NCBI GenBank assembly: GCA_007117405.1 | Contig: SKGP01000019.1 | Coordinates: 1 to 10,128 of the forward strand | From: Candidatus Woesearchaeota archaeon | Lineage (GTDB): Archaea; Nanobdellota; Nanobdellia; Woesearchaeales; UBA583 | Length of the DNA: 10,128 bases | Direction of reading: 5' to 3' | In this document: in pieces, positions 7,379-10,128 of the stretch | How positions within the stretch are numbered: the first letter of the stretch is position 1 | How the letters are laid out: the number at the start of each line of letters is the position of its first letter | The notes under the pieces: model-generated | The model's input: only the letters and a program-made list of their open reading frames with translations | Database searches by the model: none | Told to the model about the DNA's origin: nothing | Translations under genes and position numbers: made by a program

Positions 7379-7382
7379 TCAA

Positions 7383-7877
7383 ATGTCAGAAAAGAAAAGA
7401 TTTGGACATGTAATTTATTCTCAAAAAAAAGGATTTGGAGATGCAGCAAGTACGCTAATACTATTTATCGCTGTAGTTGCGGTAAGTGTTGGCTTGGTAA
7501 TTGCTATACAAAATTATACTTTAAAAACTCAGGACTCAATGAGTTTTCAAAATGAACTTACAAATAATCAAATTAGAACTTCAATTGATATAATAAATGT
7601 TTTTTATAATTCATCAAATGAAAATTTATATATCTATGTTAAAAATTTAGGACAAACAAATTTAGATGGTGATGGATTTTCTTTATTTGTAAATAAATTT
7701 TATGTTCCTCAATATGATTCTTATAAAGCAGAAGATTTATTGACTCCTCTAGGTATACTTCAACCTTCTCAAGTTGGAGTTTTGGTTGCTAATCTTTCAT
7801 TAGATTCTGGGACTCATGTGGTTAGGCTTGTAAGTCAGTATGGTGGTACTGGTGCAACAGATTATTTTAATAACTAA
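7383..7877 (+). CDS. ArlG-like archaellum stator protein
   Basis: ArlG and ArlF sit around the archaellum motor with a helix in the membrane and a beta-sandwich outside; in Sulfolobus ArlG filaments are capped by ArlF, which binds the S-layer. This 164-aa protein has one N-terminal helix containing ASTLILFIAVVAVSVG (about 22-45), close to the ASxxILFIA start of ArlG proteins, then a polar helix and IRTSIDIINVF (about 61-71), the strand YIYVKNLGQTNL, FVNKFYVP and a C-terminal HVVRLVSQYG strand. All are typical of ArlG. A 14-residue extension plus KKGFG (15-19) precedes the helix and looks like a class III signal peptide, so an archaellin-like pilin is the alternative. No later Met could be the start (the next is near residue 53). 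It follows arlCD by 23 bp and precedes the ArlF-like gene by 8 bp. Confidence 0.78.
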   Translation: MSEKKRFGHVIYSQKKGFGDAASTLILFIAVVAVSVGLVIAIQNYTLKTQDSMSFQNELTNNQIRTSIDIINVFYNSSNENLYIYVKNLGQTNLDGDGFSLFVNKFYVPQYDSYKAEDLLTPLGILQPSQVGVLVANLSLDSGTHVVRLVSQYGGTGATDYFNN

Positions 7878-7885
7878 TATTTAAA

Positions 7886-10114
7886 ATGGGATTTAATACT
7901 GTTGTTGGATTTGGATTTGCTTTTATAATTATTTTTGGAGTATTTGGTGTTGCTTTTTTGACAGTTACTAAAACTTTTTCAGATAATATTGCTTTACTTG
8001 AGTATACTCAGAGTACTATGGAGAAATCTAAAAGTTCATTATTTTTAAGAAATGTATATGTTGATTCTGGTAGATTAAAAATTGAAGTTGTAAATAATGG
8101 ATTTTCAAATTATTTTTTTAAAGATGGAGAAAATTTATGTTTAGATATTATTATTGATGGTGAATATATTAATCGAGATAATATTGATTTTTTTTTTAAA
8201 ACGCCAAGGGGGAATTATAAGATTTTAAAACCTGGTGAAGTAGGTATTGTTGAATTATCTGGAAATTATACTAATGATGATAATTTTAATGTATTATTTA
8301 TTTCTTGTAATGGTGTTAGATATGAGGTTTTAATTGATTCAGATAAATATGATTGGTATGATTTAGATTATGCGAGAAAGTCTACATTTACAATTTTTAA
8401 TCCTTCATCTTTAGATGTTGAGAGTTTTTTTTATGTTCTTAGTATAAATGGTACTGATGTTGATTTTTCAAAAGCAAATGAAAATAATTTATCTATGATA
8501 TCTGATTTATCAAATCAATTAGTTTTGGATTTGAATTTTGATGAGTATAGTCAAGAATTAGAAGATTTTTCAAAATATACTCAAACTGTTTTTTTAGGTT
8601 CAACTTCTAGTGTGGAAATTTCAGACCCAGTAGAAGTTGATGGGGTCTATTTTGGTGGACTCAATTTTGATGGCAGTTCAAATTATTTAAGAATTATTGG
8701 AGATTTATCATTAATGGTTGAAAAACAAAAAACAATATCTGTTTGGGTTGATTGGAATGGTGAAGGTGATGAGATACAGACAATATTTTCAAATGGTGCT
8801 GATTCAAATTCTTTATCTATTTTAAATGATAGTAGGGTTCAGTTCACATTAAATATTTCAGGCATATTAAGGACTCTTAATTCAAATCTGACAGTTGGTT
8901 CGGAGTGGAATCATATCTCTGCTGTTTATGATGGGGAATTTATGAGGGTGTATATAAATGGTATGCTATCTGGTGAGTTAGCTGTTTTAGGAGATATTAA
9001 TTCAGTTTCTTCTGATAATTATGTAGGTAGGTCTATTTCAAATATGAATTTTTATAATGGTTCTATAGATGAGTTAAAAGTTTACAATATAGGTCTTAAT
9101 GATGAAGAAATTAAATTATTATATTCTGGTAGGGTTCCTTTTAGAGTTATAGATTTCACTGTTGATTATTGGGATTCAAATTTACAAGAGGCAAATTTAT
9201 CATTTGAAATTCCTTTTATGTTTGGAGATGATTTTGCAGTTGTTGATTTATATTATTATTTAAGAAGTACTATTGAAAAAGAAGAAGATGAGTTTACTCC
9301 TCCAACACCTCCTACAGGGCCAGATCAAATTAATGATTTGTCTTCGACTCCTGGAAATGGAGAAGTTAATTTGATATGGTCACCACCTCCTCAAGGAGAT
9401 AATTCTATTGTAGAGTATGTGGTTCAATATGGTCTGGTTTCAAGTGGTGTTTTTAATTATACTTATTCTTCAGGGAGTTCTACTAGTGCAATTATATCTG
9501 GTCTTGAAAATAATGTTGATTGGCAATTTAGGGTTTATGCTGTTGATTCTGTTGGTATCACGGGCCCTACATCAAATGTAGTTACTGAAACTCCGACTGG
9601 GAGATATTGGATAACTTCAGATACTACTACTAATTTAGGTTTTGATGGTACAGCAAATCAGGGTATTAATGCGGTTACATATGCCCAATTACTTTTTGGA
9701 AGTGTTTCTCCTTCTACTTCTGCTTGTGTTCAGAGAAGAATTTCTAATGGTGAGTTTGAAATTGCAAATCAATATACTAGTGTATTTGCATCTCAAACGG
9801 AGATTTCTGCTAATTCTTTGGCATCTTTGACTGTTGATGGGCAATTTGCCTCTGTAATTTGGAGGGCTTTTTTGTATGAGTATAATGATATCTCAGGTAA
9901 TGTTAGGCAGTTAGGATTTGCCCAAAATACTACTTTGACTAATAATTTCGAGCTTCTTAATTTTCAATTTAATAATACTCAATTTAATGTTTCATCAGGA
10001 AATAGATTAAAAATACAAATGACTGCTGAGTTATCAGGTAATAATAGGTGGGTTTATTTATGTTATGGGAGTGGGACGCAGAGTTATTATGAATTTAATA
10101 GAGTTATTTCATAG
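7886..10114 (+). CDS. ArlF-like protein fused to LamG and fibronectin type III domains
   Basis: The N-terminus starts MGF and has one helix (about 6-28), then a beta-sandwich (about 45-150) with the ArlF-type strand RLKIEVVNNG, an IIIDGEYI strand, PGEVGIVEL and CNGVRYEV; C85 and C141 could pair. ArlF is normally about 150 aa and acts outside the membrane, binding S-layer protein in Sulfolobus. Here 742 aa are present. DYARKSTFTIFNP (about 160-172) resembles the start of a DUF2341 domain. Residues 213-416 are LamG/concanavalin-like (LNFDGSSNYLRI, ISVWVDWNG, WNHISAVYDG, MRVYINGML, GSIDELKVYNIGLNDEEI). A Pro/Thr linker leads to a fibronectin type III domain (479-571; VNLIWSPPPQG, YVVQYG, WQFRVYAVDSVG). 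Residues 573-742 form an unrecognised beta-rich domain with C614 and C726. No Shine-Dalgarno is visible before the start. A large minor archaellin or adhesive pilin is the main alternative to ArlF. Confidence 0.8.
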   Translation: MGFNTVVGFGFAFIIIFGVFGVAFLTVTKTFSDNIALLEYTQSTMEKSKSSLFLRNVYVDSGRLKIEVVNNGFSNYFFKDGENLCLDIIIDGEYINRDNIDFFFKTPRGNYKILKPGEVGIVELSGNYTNDDNFNVLFISCNGVRYEVLIDSDKYDWYDLDYARKSTFTIFNPSSLDVESFFYVLSINGTDVDFSKANENNLSMISDLSNQLVLDLNFDEYSQELEDFSKYTQTVFLGSTSSVEISDPVEVDGVYFGGLNFDGSSNYLRIIGDLSLMVEKQKTISVWVDWNGEGDEIQTIFSNGADSNSLSILNDSRVQFTLNISGILRTLNSNLTVGSEWNHISAVYDGEFMRVYINGMLSGELAVLGDINSVSSDNYVGRSISNMNFYNGSIDELKVYNIGLNDEEIKLLYSGRVPFRVIDFTVDYWDSNLQEANLSFEIPFMFGDDFAVVDLYYYLRSTIEKEEDEFTPPTPPTGPDQINDLSSTPGNGEVNLIWSPPPQGDNSIVEYVVQYGLVSSGVFNYTYSSGSSTSAIISGLENNVDWQFRVYAVDSVGITGPTSNVVTETPTGRYWITSDTTTNLGFDGTANQGINAVTYAQLLFGSVSPSTSACVQRRISNGEFEIANQYTSVFASQTEISANSLASLTVDGQFASVIWRAFLYEYNDISGNVRQLGFAQNTTLTNNFELLNFQFNNTQFNVSSGNRLKIQMTAELSGNNRWVYLCYGSGTQSYYEFNRVIS

Positions 10115-10128
10115 TTTTTATTTCTTAG

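Noticed and set aside
1..10128. tRNA, rRNA, CRISPR array or insertion sequence
   Set aside because: No G+C-rich island, cloverleaf, regularly spaced repeat, transposase motif or terminal inverted repeat was seen. The largest gene-free gap is about 66 bp.

Overview
The window is very A+T-rich, almost fully coding DNA from an archaeon. Three things point to Archaea: archaellum (arl/fla) genes, TATA boxes placed for leaderless transcripts, and no Shine-Dalgarno-like sequence before any start. The low G+C, the Asn/Ser/Thr-rich surface protein with a six-Cys TSP1-like domain, and the short spacing suggest a DPANN-type lineage (Woesearchaeota/Pacearchaeota-like). That placement is inference; no rRNA or tRNA gene is present to test it.

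Left part (1-2345, + strand): the 3' part of a large secreted, membrane-anchored beta-sandwich protein. Its frame is open to the left edge, so the true start lies outside the window. Middle (2371-4991, - strand): a guanylate kinase, a five-helix Yip1-like membrane protein and a long coiled-coil protein with a central non-coil loop. The Yip1-like gene has a near-perfect TATA box at the leaderless distance. A 52-bp divergent spacer (4992-5043) separates the coiled-coil gene from a + strand DedA-family membrane protein (5044-6255), and one TATA-like element can serve both.

Right part (6322-10114, + strand): an archaellum cluster. It starts with a fused ArlC-ArlD/E protein, the euryarchaeal-type cytoplasmic part of the motor that links to chemotaxis. 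An ArlG-like protein follows, then an ArlF-like protein of 742 residues. The usual ArlF is one membrane helix plus one beta-sandwich; here that unit is followed by a DUF2341-like strip, a LamG/concanavalin-like domain, a fibronectin type III domain and an unrecognised C-terminal beta domain. This fusion is the most unusual object in the window. It would place a large adhesin-like arm on a protein that in Sulfolobus ties the archaellum stator to the S-layer. No archaellin (arlB) gene lies in the cluster, and arlH/I/J would be expected just past the right edge.

No tRNA, rRNA, CRISPR array, insertion sequence or intergenic stretch over 70 bp was seen.
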